Positions 38,654-48,356 of a stretch of 64,000 nt of DNA are shown here, piece by piece. Numbering within the stretch: position 1 is the first letter of the stretch; each line of letters starts with the position of its first letter. The stretch is from the NCBI RefSeq assembly GCF_023155275.1, contig NZ_JALMUV010000003.1, positions 1-64,000 on the forward strand, written 5' to 3'. This DNA is from Streptomyces rhizoryzae. GTDB lineage: Bacteria > Actinomycetota > Actinomycetes > Streptomycetales > Streptomycetaceae. Position numbers and translations under genes: made by a program. The notes under the pieces are model-generated. The model was not told the origin of the DNA. It made no database searches and worked only from the letters and a program-made list of their open reading frames with translations.

Positions 38654-38875
38654 ATGGGCACCGTCGTCGCCCTCGGTGAGCGGACCCGGACCGCGGGGTT
38701 CGCCCTGGCCGGCGTGCGGGTCCGGGCCGCCGAGGACCCCGAGCGGGTCCGCGCGCTGTGGCGGGACCTGCCCGCCGACACCGCCCTGGTGATCCTCACA
38801 CCGGCCGCCGCCGCGGCCCTGGGCCCGGGGGCACTGGACGGCCCGGCGCCGCTGACGGTGGTGATGCCGCCATGA
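38654..38875 (+). CDS. V/A-type ATPase subunit F
   Basis: A 73-residue small alpha/beta protein starting MGTVVALGERTRTAGFALAG, the F-subunit pattern (strand, turn, GF/GV), then TALVILTPAAAAAL. It is shorter than most F subunits (about 100 residues), lacking the C-terminal helix that reaches into the A/B head. Tightly packed between K and E genes. Confidence 0.78.
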   Translation: MGTVVALGERTRTAGFALAGVRVRAAEDPERVRALWRDLPADTALVILTPAAAAALGPGALDGPAPLTVVMPP

Positions 38876-39396
38876 CACCGGCCGCCACCGGCCCCGCCGA
38901 CCCGCTCGCCCCCGTCCGCGCGGCGCTGCTGCGCGCCGCCGAGGAGGATGCCGGCCGGCTGGTGGCCGCGGCCCGGCACGACGCCGGCGCGACCCTGGCG
39001 AAGGCCCGCGCGGCGGCGGCCGCCACGCTGCGCGAGGCCCGCCGGCACGGCGCGGAGGACGGCGCCCGGGCCGCGGCGGCCGGCGTCGCGGAAGCCCGCC
39101 GCACGGCGCGCGCCCGGCTCCTGGAGGCCCAGGCCGACGCCTACCAGGAGCTGCGCAGGCAGGTCCTCGTCCGGGTGCGGCGGTACCGCCGGGAGGCGTG
39201 CGCACCGGAGGTGCGGGAGCGGCTGGCCCGGCAGGTGTACCGGGCGCTGGGGCCGGGTGCCGCCGTCGCCGCGCACCCGGCGGGCGGGGTCACCGGGACG
39301 GCGCCGGGACGGCGCGTGGACCTCACCCCCGAGGCCCTGGCCGCCCGCGTCCTGGACCGCGCCGGCCCGGGGGTCGAAGAGCTGTGGCGGAGCTGA
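38872..39396 (+). CDS. V/A-type ATPase subunit E
   Basis: A 174-residue peripheral-stalk subunit. Residues about 15-95 are a long Ala-rich helix (AARHDAGATLAKARAAAAAT), and the C-terminal 75 residues form the compact head that contacts A/B. ATG 38872 overlaps the F stop by 4 bases, and the A-subunit GTG lies within its last codons. It probably pairs with the coiled-coil subunit encoded first in the operon. Confidence 0.78.
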   Translation: MTPAATGPADPLAPVRAALLRAAEEDAGRLVAAARHDAGATLAKARAAAAATLREARRHGAEDGARAAAAGVAEARRTARARLLEAQADAYQELRRQVLVRVRRYRREACAPEVRERLARQVYRALGPGAAVAAHPAGGVTGTAPGRRVDLTPEALAARVLDRAGPGVEELWRS

Positions 39397-41132
39397 CCGC
39401 GGCGGGGCCCGGGGCCCGCCGGCCGGCGGCCAGCCGCATCCTGCGGGTGGCCGGGCCGCTCGTGGAGGTCGCGAACACCGGCCGGATCGCCATGAACGAC
39501 CTGCTCCTCCTGGGCCCGGCGCAGGTGCCCGCCGAGGTGGTCGCCCTCACCACGTCGCGGGTCACCGCCCAGGCGTACGAGTACACCGGCGGCCTCGCAC
39601 CGGGGCAGCCCTGCCGGCCGCTCGGCCACCCGGTGACGGCCCGGCTCTCCCCGGCCCTGCTGGGCGGGGTGTACGACGGCCTGCTCCGCCCGCTGGCCAC
39701 CGCCGGGGACCGCCTCGCGCCCGGCACCGCCACCGGCCCGGCCCCCGGCCCCCGCTGGCGGTTCACCCCCGCCGTCGCCACCGGGGCGCAGGCCGGGGAG
39801 GGCACCGCGATCGGCGAGGTGTGCACCGAAGGCGGGCAGCGGACCCGCGTCCTGGTACCGCCGGGCCGCGGGGGAGAGGTCGGCCACGTGGCCGACCCGG
39901 GCGACCAGGCCGAGGACGCCGTGCTGGCCGTGGTCGGCGGGACCGAGATCCGCGCCGTGACCGACTGGCCGGTGCGCCGGCCGCGGCCGGTCCGCGAACG
40001 GGTCCCGGCACGCCACCCGCTGACCACCGGGCAGCGGGTGATCGACCTGCTCTTCCCGGTGGCCCGCGGCAGCACCGTCGCGGTACCCGGGGGCTTCGGC
40101 ACCGGCAAGACGGTCCTGCTCCAGCAGATCGCCAAGTGGTGCGACGCCGATGTCATCGTCTACGTCGGCTGCGGCGAGCGCGGCAACGAGATGGCCGAGG
40201 TCATCGCGGACTTCGCCGAACTGCCCGATCCGCGCACCGGCGGGCGCCTCGCCGACCGCACCGTGATCATCGCCAACACGTCCAACATGCCGATGATGGC
40301 CCGGGAGGCCAGCATCCACACCGGCGCGACCGTCGCCGAGTACTTCCGCGACACGGGCCGGGACGTGGTGGTCATCGCCGACTCCACGTCCCGGTGGGCC
40401 GAGGCGCTGCGGGAGTTCGCCTCCCGGACCGGCGAACTCCCCGCGGAGGAGGGGTACCCGGCCGGCCTGGCCTCCGCCCTCGCCGCCTTCTACGAACGGG
40501 CCGGGGCGGTACGGACGCTGGGCGCGGGACCCGGCTCGGTCACCGTCCTCGGGGCCGTCTCCCCGCCGGGCGGCGACCTGGCCGAACCGGTCACCGCGCA
40601 CACCGAACGCTGCGTGCGCGGCCGGTGGGCGCTCGACCGCGACCTGGCCTACGCGCGGCACTACCCGGCGCTGTCCTGGTCCCAGTCCTTCTCCCGGGAC
40701 GCCGACGTCCTCACCGCGGACCCGGCCGGCCGGGACACCACCGGGCGCCGGGCCGCGGTGGCCGGGCTGCTGGCGGAGGCCGACCGCCTGGCGGACCTGG
40801 TGGACCTGGTCGGCGCCGGGGCGCTGCCCCCGCCGGAGCGGGTCAGTGTCCTGGCCGGCCGCCTGGTCCGCGAGGGCCTGCTCCAGCAGAGCGCCCTGTC
40901 GGCCAACGACGCGCACTGCACACCGGCGAAGACGGCCGCGCTCGCCGACGCGGTGCTCGCCGTCGTCGCACGCTGCCGGTCCCTGGTGGCCTCCGGCACC
41001 CCGCCCGAGGACGTCGAACGGGCCGACTTCACACCGCTGCTGCGGGCCAGGGAGGACGCCGGCCCGGACGACACCGCCCCCGTCCACGCCGCCCGCGACA
41101 CCGTCCTCACCGCCCTGGGAGGCCCCCGGTGA
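39384..41132 (+). CDS. V/A-type ATPase catalytic subunit A
   Basis: A 582-residue catalytic subunit. The Walker A motif is VPGGFGTGKTVLLQQIAKW (about residue 234), with VYVGCGERGNEMAEV as the arginine/glutamate segment and VVVIADSTSRWAEALRE as Walker B. The A-specific non-homologous insert (about 115-195) is present, separating it from F-type beta. All catalytic residues seem intact. Part of the nine-gene operon. Confidence 0.95.
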   Translation: MAELTAAGPGARRPAASRILRVAGPLVEVANTGRIAMNDLLLLGPAQVPAEVVALTTSRVTAQAYEYTGGLAPGQPCRPLGHPVTARLSPALLGGVYDGLLRPLATAGDRLAPGTATGPAPGPRWRFTPAVATGAQAGEGTAIGEVCTEGGQRTRVLVPPGRGGEVGHVADPGDQAEDAVLAVVGGTEIRAVTDWPVRRPRPVRERVPARHPLTTGQRVIDLLFPVARGSTVAVPGGFGTGKTVLLQQIAKWCDADVIVYVGCGERGNEMAEVIADFAELPDPRTGGRLADRTVIIANTSNMPMMAREASIHTGATVAEYFRDTGRDVVVIADSTSRWAEALREFASRTGELPAEEGYPAGLASALAAFYERAGAVRTLGAGPGSVTVLGAVSPPGGDLAEPVTAHTERCVRGRWALDRDLAYARHYPALSWSQSFSRDADVLTADPAGRDTTGRRAAVAGLLAEADRLADLVDLVGAGALPPPERVSVLAGRLVREGLLQQSALSANDAHCTPAKTAALADAVLAVVARCRSLVASGTPPEDVERADFTPLLRAREDAGPDDTAPVHAARDTVLTALGGPR

Positions 41133-42532
41133 GCGGGGCGAACGGGCCGGACGGGCCGCCACCCGTCACCTACACCTCGGTGCGCGAGCTGCGCGGGCCG
41201 CTGGCCGTGGTGACCGGGGTCCAAGGGGTCGGCTGGGACGAGTTCGCCACGCTCACCCTCGCGTCCGGAGAGCGCCGCTACGGCGTCGTCCTGGAGGTGC
41301 GCGACGACATCGCCGTCGTGGAGGTGCTGGAGGGCACCGGCGGAATGGACCCGGCCCGGCTGCGGGTGGCGTTCGCCGGCTCCCCGCTGACGGTCCCCGT
41401 CGGCGAGGGCTGGCTCGGGCGGACCTGCGACGGCAGAGGAGCACCGCGGGACGGCGGGCCCCCGGTCTTCGGCCGGGAGTCCGCCCCCGTGGAAGGTGCG
41501 GCGATCAACCCCGTGCGCCGTCGGCCGCCGGGGGAACCGGTGCTCACCGGCATCGCCGCGGTCGACGCGCTGACCACCCTGGTACGCGGCCAGAAGCTCC
41601 CGGTCTTCTCCGCCGCCGGCCTGCCGCACCTCGAACTCGCGGTGCAGATCGCGGCGCAGGCCACCACGGCGGGCGAGCGGTTCAGCGTCGTCTTCGCCGG
41701 CATGGGGCTGACCCACGCCGATGCGTTCGCGGTCCGCGACGCCCTGGAGGAGCGGGCCGCGGCCGGCGAACTGTGCCTGCTGCTCAACACCGCCGACGAC
41801 CCGGTCATCGAGCGGCTGCTCACCCCGCGGCTGGCCCTCACCGTCGCCGAGCACCTCGCCTTCGACGGCGGACGGCACGTCCTGGTCGTCATGACCGACA
41901 TGACCTCGTACGCGGAGGCGCTGCGGGAGGTCTCCGCGGCCCGCGGCGAGGTCCCGGCCCGCCGGGCCTACCCCGGCTACCTCTACAGCGATCTGGCCTC
42001 CCTCTACGAACGGTGCGGCCGGATCGCCGGGCGGCCCGGCTCGGTGACCGTCGTCCCCGTCCTGACCATGCCCGCCGGGGACCTCACGCATCCGGTCCCC
42101 GACCTCACCGGCTACATCACCGAGGGGCAGATCGTGCTCTCCCCGGAGATCCACGCCGCCGGGGTCTACCCGCCCGTCGACGCGCTGTCCTCGCTGTCCC
42201 GCCTGATGCGCAGGGGCGCCGGTCCCGGCCGGACCCGCCCCGACCACCTGGACGTCGCCGCCCAGCTGACCGCCGCGCTCGCCCGCGCCCGGCAGGCCGC
42301 CGAACTCGCCGCGCTCGCCGGGGAGACCGCCCTGAGCCCCGCCGACCGGAGCTATCTGGCCCTCTACCCGGTCTACCTGCGGGACTTCCTGGACCAGGGG
42401 CGCGACCGGACGCTGACCCTGGACGAGTCGCTGGAACGCGCCTGGCGCGTCCTGCTGACCCTGCCGCCCGGCGAACTGGGCATGCTGCCGGCCGCGGTGG
42501 TCCGGGCCCGGACCACCGGAGCGGCACCGTGA
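41129..42532 (+). CDS. V/A-type ATPase regulatory subunit B
   Basis: A 467-residue non-catalytic subunit. As expected it lacks a P-loop at the GLPHLELAVQIAAQ position but keeps VVFAGMGLTHADA, VLVVMTDMTSYAEALREVSA and the YPGYLYSDLASLYERCGRI block typical of B subunits. GTG 41129 overlaps the A stop by 4 bases. Confidence 0.95.
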   Translation: MSGANGPDGPPPVTYTSVRELRGPLAVVTGVQGVGWDEFATLTLASGERRYGVVLEVRDDIAVVEVLEGTGGMDPARLRVAFAGSPLTVPVGEGWLGRTCDGRGAPRDGGPPVFGRESAPVEGAAINPVRRRPPGEPVLTGIAAVDALTTLVRGQKLPVFSAAGLPHLELAVQIAAQATTAGERFSVVFAGMGLTHADAFAVRDALEERAAAGELCLLLNTADDPVIERLLTPRLALTVAEHLAFDGGRHVLVVMTDMTSYAEALREVSAARGEVPARRAYPGYLYSDLASLYERCGRIAGRPGSVTVVPVLTMPAGDLTHPVPDLTGYITEGQIVLSPEIHAAGVYPPVDALSSLSRLMRRGAGPGRTRPDHLDVAAQLTAALARARQAAELAALAGETALSPADRSYLALYPVYLRDFLDQGRDRTLTLDESLERAWRVLLTLPPGELGMLPAAVVRARTTGAAP

Positions 42533-43146
42533 CGGCGGCGTCCCCGCCGCCCGCCGGCCGGGCCGCCCGCCTGCGGCTGCGGCGCAGCCTGGAGACCGCC
42601 GCCCGCGGCGCGGACCTCCTCGACCGGCAGCTGCACCTCCTGCGGGAGGAACTGGCCGGGCTGCGGAGGGCGGAGGCGAGCGCCCGGCAGGAGTGGGAGG
42701 AGCAGGTCCGGCAGGCCCGGACGTGGCTGCTGCGCGGCCTGCTGCTCGGCGGGGAGGACGCCCTGCGGACCGCCTCCCTGGTGCCCGCAGCGGAGGCCAC
42801 CGTGGACTGGGCCGAAACCCTGGGCGTCCGGCGCCCGGGCCGCACCGTCACGACACCCGGAACGGCGGCCGCCGACGACGCCGCCCCCGGCAACACCGCG
42901 CTCGTCCACGCCCGCACCGCCTACCGCGCCGCGCTCGCCGCCGGTGCCCGCTACGGCGCGGCGGCGGCCGCCGTGCGCGCGGTCGACGCCCGGGCGCACA
43001 CGACCCTGGTACGGGTGCGGGCCCTGCGCCGGCACCACATCCCCCGGCTCCGGCAGCGGCTCGCCGCCGTCGAACTCGCCCTGGAAGAGGCCGAGCACGA
43101 GGACGCCGTCCGACGCCGCTGGGCGGCGCAGCGGCGCGTACCCTGA
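42529..43146 (+). CDS. V/A-type ATPase subunit D (central rotor)
   Basis: A 205-residue helical rotor subunit. Two long antiparallel helices are visible: residues 10-75 (RLRLRRSLETAARGADLLDR, a typical D start) and the C-terminal RHHIPRLRQRLAAVELALEE. GTG 42529 overlaps the B stop. It closes the operon; a convergent USP gene follows 49 bases on. Confidence 0.9.
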   Translation: MTAASPPPAGRAARLRLRRSLETAARGADLLDRQLHLLREELAGLRRAEASARQEWEEQVRQARTWLLRGLLLGGEDALRTASLVPAAEATVDWAETLGVRRPGRTVTTPGTAAADDAAPGNTALVHARTAYRAALAAGARYGAAAAAVRAVDARAHTTLVRVRALRRHHIPRLRQRLAAVELALEEAEHEDAVRRRWAAQRRVP

Positions 43147-43195
43147 CCGGGCCCCGCGGGCGTCCGCCGCACCCGGCCGTCCCGCCGCCCGCCGG

Positions 43196-44074
43196 TCAGC
43201 CGGTGCGCACGTCGTGCGGCACGATCGCCAGCGGGCCCGGCGCGAAGTGGGCGAGCGTCCGGCTGGTCGAGCCGAGCACCAGCCCGCGGAAGCCGCCCAG
43301 CCCGCGCGAACCGACCACCAGGCAGCGCCCGGTGGCGGCGGCCTCGGCCAGGCGCGCCGGCGGCGGCCCCACCACGACCTCCTGCCGCACGAGGACCTGC
43401 GGATACCTCTCCCCCCACCCGGCGAGCGCCTGCGAGACGTCGATGAGGGACTCCTGGAGGTCCTCCGGCCAGTCCCCGTGGCGCGGCCGCCGCACCTGCA
43501 CCGCCACCAGGTCCGCCCGGGCCAGCGCCGCCTCCTCGAACGCGAAGGCCACCGCGGGGACCGACGCCGCCGACCCGTCCACCCCGACCACGACGGGCCC
43601 CAGCGGGTCGCAGCGGGCGGCGTCCCCCGGCACCAGGACGACCGGGCACGGCGGGTGACCGGCCAGCGACCTGCCCACCGTGGTGAAGGTGACCGCCTCC
43701 AGCGGGCCGCTCACCTGGCGCGAACCGATCACCAGGAGGGCGGCGTCCTCCGCGGCCTCCCGCAGGACGGCGGTCGGGTGGCCGTCCCCCAGCCGCGTCG
43801 TGACGCGCAGGCCGGGCACCCGCTCGGCCGCGGCGTCCGCGTGCTCCTGCAACAGGGTCCGGCCCGCGGCCCGGTAGTGCGAGGCCCAGATCTGGCCGGG
43901 CTCGTCGCGCCGCTCCTTCGGGGCCGCCCCGGCCGGCCACTCCTGGGCGTGCACCAGGCACAGCTCCCGGCCACGCCGGGCCGCCGCGTCCGCGGCCCAC
44001 TCCACCGCGCTGCGCGCCGTCGGGGAACGGGACACCCCCGCCACCACCGCACCGCGCGGAACCTCGCTGCTCAT
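43196..44074 (-). CDS. Two-domain universal stress protein
   Basis: A 292-residue protein with tandem UspA domains. Domain 1 starts VVAGVSRSPTARSAVEWAAD and ends LLVIGSRQVSGPLE..VVLVPG; domain 2 starts VVVGVDGSAAS and ends LVVGSRGLGGFRGLVLGSTS. The G-2x-G-9x-G(S/T) ATP-binding pattern is visible in both. Two-domain USPs are a major group of the mycobacterial DosR regulon. A 17-base tandem repeat lies upstream at 44134-44167. Confidence 0.93.
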   Translation of the reverse strand: MSSEVPRGAVVAGVSRSPTARSAVEWAADAAARRGRELCLVHAQEWPAGAAPKERRDEPGQIWASHYRAAGRTLLQEHADAAAERVPGLRVTTRLGDGHPTAVLREAAEDAALLVIGSRQVSGPLEAVTFTTVGRSLAGHPPCPVVLVPGDAARCDPLGPVVVGVDGSAASVPAVAFAFEEAALARADLVAVQVRRPRHGDWPEDLQESLIDVSQALAGWGERYPQVLVRQEVVVGPPPARLAEAAATGRCLVVGSRGLGGFRGLVLGSTSRTLAHFAPGPLAIVPHDVRTG

Positions 44075-44133
44075 GCTGGTTCTCCCTCCGGCGGCCGCCG
44101 GCTGACTGCGCGGACCCGGCCGGGGCCCGACCG

Positions 44134-44167
44134 GGACCCCGCTCCGCCTTGGACCCCGCTCCGCCTT
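44134..44167. repeat. Perfect tandem repeat of a 17-base unit
   Basis: GGACCCCGCTCCGCCTT occurs twice without a gap (44134-44150 and 44151-44167), 60-93 bases upstream of the USP start. It may be a double operator or a slippage product. No gene is seen in the rest of 44075-44274. Confidence 0.6.
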
Positions 44168-44274
44168 CGATCCTCACCTCCGCACGGCACCGCCGGTAGG
44201 GCCGGGTGGCACGCGGCCGGTGGCCGCCCGGCCCGCCGGACGCCGCGCCCCCGCACCGCGACCGGCGGCGGAAC

Positions 44275-44463
44275 TCACGTCTTCTCTATCTCGCCTTCGG
44301 CGAAAAAGAAGGAGGGCCCGGAAGGATCCGCGTCCCGCCGTACCTCGTAATGCGCTTCCCCCTTGCGGCCATGGGCGACGTCCACGACAGTGCCGCGGTC
44401 GTTCCGCTCCGGCGTATCGGGCCGCGGCGAGAAACGGACATGGTCACCTTTCTTGAACTCCAT
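44275..44463 (-). CDS. HVA1/DUF2945 Tudor-like small protein
   Basis: A 62-residue protein: MEFKKGDHVRFSPRPDTPER, then RGTVVDVAHGRKGEAHYEVR and a charged C-terminus. This SH3/Tudor-like pattern is that of the hypervirulence-associated (DUF2945) family, found in stress and plant-associated bacteria. The ATG at 44463 has GGAAGGAAG upstream. Function unknown. Confidence 0.85.
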   Translation of the reverse strand: MEFKKGDHVRFSPRPDTPERNDRGTVVDVAHGRKGEAHYEVRRDADPSGPSFFFAEGEIEKT

Positions 44464-44695
44464 GGTGCTTCCTTCCCTCCGTGGGCCGGGCCGGACGACG
44501 GGCCGTGCGACGGCCCGGGGCCGGCAGCGAGAGCCGTTCGTTCCCCCTCCTCCCATGCTAAGGAGACGGCGCCCGAATGTGCTGCGCGCCGGGCGGAACG
44601 GCGCGGAATGGATGACGATGGAAGGCGAGCGGCGGAACTCTCTCGCTCCGACCGTGCACATCCGACCATGCTGTTCCATGAGAGAGGTGGGCGGT

Positions 44696-45379
44696 ATGAC
44701 CTCGTCCTCGTCCTCCGCGTTTCCGGGCGACAGCCCGTCCCGACCCCAGGGCACCGCACCGGCGGACGACGTCGTGAGCGCCCTGGCGAACCGCGGCTGG
44801 CAGGCCCTGATCACCATCGGCCTGGCCTCGATCGCGCTGGGCGCCGTCGTCCTGGCGTGGCCGGGGGAAACACTTCGTGTCCTCGGCATCGCCTTCGGCG
44901 TCTACCTGCTGGTCAGCGGTGTCCTCCAGCTGGTCGCGGCGTTCGGCACGCACGTCCCGGGGCACTTGCGCGCCATGCACGTCGTCGCGGGCGCGCTGAG
45001 CATCCTGCTCGGCCTCATCTGCTTCCGGGGCACCCTGCAATCGATCCTGCTGCTCGCCCTCTGGATCGGCTTCGGCTGGCTGATGAGCGGCATCATGATG
45101 ACGGCTGCCGCGGGGTCGGCACCCCAAACCCCGGCACGGGGCTGGCAGTTGTTCCTCGGGATCGTGACCCTGCTCGCCGGTATCGTGCTGATCGTCTCCC
45201 CGTTCGGCTCGATCGCCGTGCTCGCGATGGTGGCGGGCATCATGGCCGTCGTGCTGGGCGCCGTGGAGGTGTTCCACGCCGTTCAGCTGCGGATCGCGGC
45301 CGGCCGCCACGCCAAGGGGACCCCCACCACCCGGCACCGGCGGTCGCTGTTCCACGCCCACCCGCACCCGCAGCACTGA
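44696..45379 (+). CDS. HdeD-family membrane protein
   Basis: A 227-residue integral membrane protein with six predicted helices arranged as three pairs, the DUF308/HdeD pattern (GWQALITIGLASIALGAVVL, GLICFRGTL, GIMAVVLGAVEVFHA). Cytoplasmic tails at both ends are polar; the C-terminal one is His-rich. In enterobacteria HdeD is linked to acid resistance; here a stress role is inferred only from family and neighbours. ATG 44696 has GAGAGAGG upstream. Confidence 0.88.
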   Translation: MTSSSSSAFPGDSPSRPQGTAPADDVVSALANRGWQALITIGLASIALGAVVLAWPGETLRVLGIAFGVYLLVSGVLQLVAAFGTHVPGHLRAMHVVAGALSILLGLICFRGTLQSILLLALWIGFGWLMSGIMMTAAAGSAPQTPARGWQLFLGIVTLLAGIVLIVSPFGSIAVLAMVAGIMAVVLGAVEVFHAVQLRIAAGRHAKGTPTTRHRRSLFHAHPHPQH

Positions 45380-45415
45380 CGCGCCCGCCGGCCCTCCCGC
45401 ACCGGGACGCACGCC

Positions 45416-46876
45416 ATGGGCAAGGACAGCAACGGGGACGGGGCCGGGGACGCGGGCATCACCGTGCGGGCGGACGGCCCGTTCCGGTTCCGCATCGAGC
45501 GGCACGGTGCGATGCGCGTCCCCGGCATCGTCTTCGCCAGCCGGGAACTGCTGCCCCAGGCATCCGGGGACGGCGCCCTGGAACAGGTCGTCAACGTGGC
45601 GACGCTGCCCGGCGTCGTCCGCGCCTCCTTCGCCATGCCGGACGTGCACTGGGGCTACGGCTTCCCCATCGGCGGGGTCGCCGCCACGGACATCGAGGCG
45701 GGCGGCGTCGTCTCACCGGGCGGCGTCGGCTTCGACATCTCCTGCGGCGTCCGGCTGCTGGCCGCGGATCTCGAACGCGCGGAACTCGCCCCCCACCTGC
45801 GGGCCTTGATGGACATCCTGGGGGACACCACCCCGCGCGGTGCGGGTCGCGGCGGGCTGTGGAAGGTCTCCGGGCGCGCGCAGATGGACAAGCTGCTCAC
45901 CGGCGGCGCCCGCTACGCCGTGGAATGCGGCCACGGCGTCCAGCGCGACCTGGACCGCTGCGAGGACCGCGGCGCGCTGCCGGAGGCAGATCCGGCGCAG
46001 GTCGGACAGCGGGCGGTGGACCGGGGGCTCCAGCAGGTCGGCAGCCTCGGCTCGGGCAACCACTTCCTGGAGGTCCAGGCGGTGGACCGGGTGTACGACG
46101 AGCGCGCCGCGACCGCCTTCGGCCTGCGCGGCGGCCAGGTCTGCGTGATGATCCACTGCGGCTCGCGCGGACTCGGCCACCAGGTCTGCACCGACCACGT
46201 CCGGGTCATGGACAGCTCCCTGCGCGCGTACGGCATCACCCTCCCGGACCGCCAGCTGGCCTGCGCCCCCGTCGTCTCGCCGCCCGGCCGCGACTACCTG
46301 GGCGCGATGGCCGCCGCCGCCAACTACGGCCGCGCCAACCGCCAGTTGCTCACCCGGTCCGCACGCCGCGCCTTCGCCACCGCGGTCGGCGCGGGCGTGG
46401 ACCTGGTGTACGACGTCTCCCACAACATGGCCAAGATCGAGACCCATGAGGTGGACGGCGTCCCGCGCCGGCTGTGCGTCCACCGCAAGGGCGCCACCCT
46501 CGCCCTCCCGCCGGGCCACCCGGACCTGCCGGCGGACCTCGCCGGGGCCGGCCAGCCCGTCCTCGTCCCCGGCACCATGGGCACCGCCTCGTACGTCATG
46601 GTCGGGATGCCCGGCAACGACGCGTTCTTCTCCACCTGCCACGGCGCGGGGCGGGTGTGGAGCCGCCACCGGGCGCTGCGCGAGGTGCGCGGCGAGGAGT
46701 TGCGGGACGCACTGGAATCCCGCGGCGTCGCCGTGCGGCCCTCCTCCTGGCGCGGCCTCGCGGAGGAGGCCCCGAGCGCCTACAAGGACATCGACGCGGT
46801 CGCCGCCGCCACCGAAGGCGCCGGGCTGGCCCGGCTCGTCGCCCGCCTCGTCCCGCTCGGCGTCGTCAAGGGCTGA
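45416..46876 (+). CDS. rtcB: RtcB-type RNA-splicing ligase
   Basis: A 486-residue RNA ligase that joins 2',3'-cyclic phosphate or 3'-phosphate and 5'-OH ends with GTP and Mn2+. Metal ligands are visible: Cys in [11 protein letters not shown], His in GSGNHFLEV and [11 protein letters not shown], and SHNMAKIE. The guanylylated His is in [12 protein letters not shown]. All seem intact. Its stop is five bases from that of the convergent archease gene, its usual activator. A role in repair of RNA broken during stress is inferred. Confidence 0.95.
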   Translation: MGKDSNGDGAGDAGITVRADGPFRFRIERHGAMRVPGIVFASRELLPQASGDGALEQVVNVATLPGVVRASFAMPDVHWGYGFPIGGVAATDIEAGGVVSPGGVGFDISCGVRLLAADLERAELAPHLRALMDILGDTTPRGAGRGGLWKVSGRAQMDKLLTGGARYAVECGHGVQRDLDRCEDRGALPEADPAQVGQRAVDRGLQQVGSLGSGNHFLEVQAVDRVYDERAATAFGLRGGQVCVMIHCGSRGLGHQVCTDHVRVMDSSLRAYGITLPDRQLACAPVVSPPGRDYLGAMAAAANYGRANRQLLTRSARRAFATAVGAGVDLVYDVSHNMAKIETHEVDGVPRRLCVHRKGATLALPPGHPDLPADLAGAGQPVLVPGTMGTASYVMVGMPGNDAFFSTCHGAGRVWSRHRALREVRGEELRDALESRGVAVRPSSWRGLAEEAPSAYKDIDAVAAATEGAGLARLVARLVPLGVVKG

Positions 46877-46881
46877 GCCGG

Positions 46882-47334
46882 TCACACGTCGAGGATGACC
46901 GAGCACCGCCAGCCGCCCGGACCGCGACCGCAGACCAGGCCGTGCAGGGTGACCGCCTTCGGCGCGGCGCCCGTCACCGGCAGCGCGGCGAGGTCCGCCA
47001 GCTCCAGCACGGCCCGCACCCCGCCGGGTACGGCGGCCACCTCCACCTCCACCGGCACCTCGCCCCGCGCGTCGAGCCGGTAGACGACCTCGTCCAGCAG
47101 CGCCACCAGCAGGTCCTCGTCGGTCTCCGCCCGCACCACGACCTCGTCCCGGCGCGTTCGTGCCGCGGCCGCGAGGTCCACGAAGGACTCGCAGGCCCCG
47201 CGCACGGCCTGCGCCAGGCACACCTCGCGGGTCGGCCCCCACGCCTCCACCCGCAGATCCGCGGTGTGCGGTACGCCGCGGTGCCCACCGGGCCGCGGCC
47301 CGCCGGAGCGCGGCACGTCGTCCGCCGGTCGCAT
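46882..47334 (-). CDS. Archease
   Basis: A 150-residue archease, the chaperone that speeds RtcB guanylylation and turnover. HTADLRVEAWGPTREVCLAQA at the start, the acidic segment DEDLLVALLDEVVYRLD and the terminal SVILDV with its metal-binding Asp are the family landmarks. It is encoded on the opposite strand to rtcB, end to end, so they are not co-transcribed. ATG 47334 is used; the ribosome-binding site is weak (CAGGG). Confidence 0.9.
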   Translation of the reverse strand: MRPADDVPRSGGPRPGGHRGVPHTADLRVEAWGPTREVCLAQAVRGACESFVDLAAAARTRRDEVVVRAETDEDLLVALLDEVVYRLDARGEVPVEVEVAAVPGGVRAVLELADLAALPVTGAAPKAVTLHGLVCGRGPGGWRCSVILDV

Positions 47335-47478
47335 CGTGTGCCCTGCCTTTCCCTCGCCTGCCGGTACGGTGCCGTCCCCCGGCCCCTGGCCGTGCGGCTG
47401 CCGGCCCTCGCCCCGCCGGGTCCGCGTCCGGCTCCCCGCACCGTTGCCGCTTCCCGGGCCCGCGCGCATGCTGCCGGT

Positions 47479-48342
47479 ATGCGCTTCTCCGTCAACATCC
47501 CGAACTTCGGTGACTTCGCCGACCCCCGCACCGTCGCCACGGTGGCGGCGGCCGCCGAACAGGCCGGCTGGGACGGGCTCTTCGTCTGGGACCACGTCCT
47601 GCACCGGCACCACCGAGGGCGCCCCTTCGGCGACCCGTGGATGCTGCTGACCGCGGCCGCGCTGGCGACCTCCCGGATCCGGCTGGGCACCCTGCTGACC
47701 CCGGTGCCCCGCTACCGGCCCCAGCAACTCGCCCGCCAGGTCGCCACGTTGGACCGGCTCAGCAACGGCCGGGTGACCTTCGCCGCCGGCCTGGGCGGGC
47801 CGGTCGCGGACGAGTACCGCAGCTTCGGCGACACCGCCGAACCCGCCGTCCTCGCCGAGCGGCTGGACGAAGGACTGGATCTGCTCCGGCGCCTGTGGAC
47901 CGGGGAGCCGGTGACCCACCACGGCCGCCACTACGAGATCCGGGACGTGGCGCTGCTGCCCGCGACCGTGCAGCGGCCCGGCCCGCCGGTGTGGATCGGC
48001 GGGTTCTGGCCGCACCGCGCGCCCATGCGGCGGGCGGCGCGGTGGGACGGCGCGGCACCGCTGTTCGAGACGGCCCGGCACGGGCAGGTGCCCGACGTCG
48101 CCGAGGTCCGGGAGCTGCTCGGCTACCTGCGCCGGCACCGGGCGGACGCGGCCGGGCGGCCCTTCGAGCTCGTGCTCGGCGGTGCCACGTCCACGGACCC
48201 GGCCGAGGCCCGGGACGTGATCGGACCGCTGCGCGACGCCGGCGCCACCTGGTGGGACGAACGGCAGCTCCAGACCGGCCCCGACCTGGACCGCCTGCCG
48301 CCGGTGCTGCGCCGGATCGAGGCGGGGCCGCCGGTGCTCTGA
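47479..48342 (+). CDS. LLM-class flavin-dependent oxidoreductase
   Basis: A 287-residue luciferase-like (beta/alpha)8 protein using FMN or F420. MRFSVNIPNFGDFADPRTVA, AGWDGLFVWDHV and VATLDRLSNGRVTFAAGLGG are the conserved N-terminal blocks, and PVWIGGFWPHRAPMRRAARW is the later one. ATG 47479 is the only start fitting the fold. It lies next to, but convergent with, the KAS operon; whether it serves that pathway is open. Confidence 0.88.
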   Translation: MRFSVNIPNFGDFADPRTVATVAAAAEQAGWDGLFVWDHVLHRHHRGRPFGDPWMLLTAAALATSRIRLGTLLTPVPRYRPQQLARQVATLDRLSNGRVTFAAGLGGPVADEYRSFGDTAEPAVLAERLDEGLDLLRRLWTGEPVTHHGRHYEIRDVALLPATVQRPGPPVWIGGFWPHRAPMRRAARWDGAAPLFETARHGQVPDVAEVRELLGYLRRHRADAAGRPFELVLGGATSTDPAEARDVIGPLRDAGATWWDERQLQTGPDLDRLPPVLRRIEAGPPVL

Positions 48343-48356
48343 CCCGCCGCCCGCCC

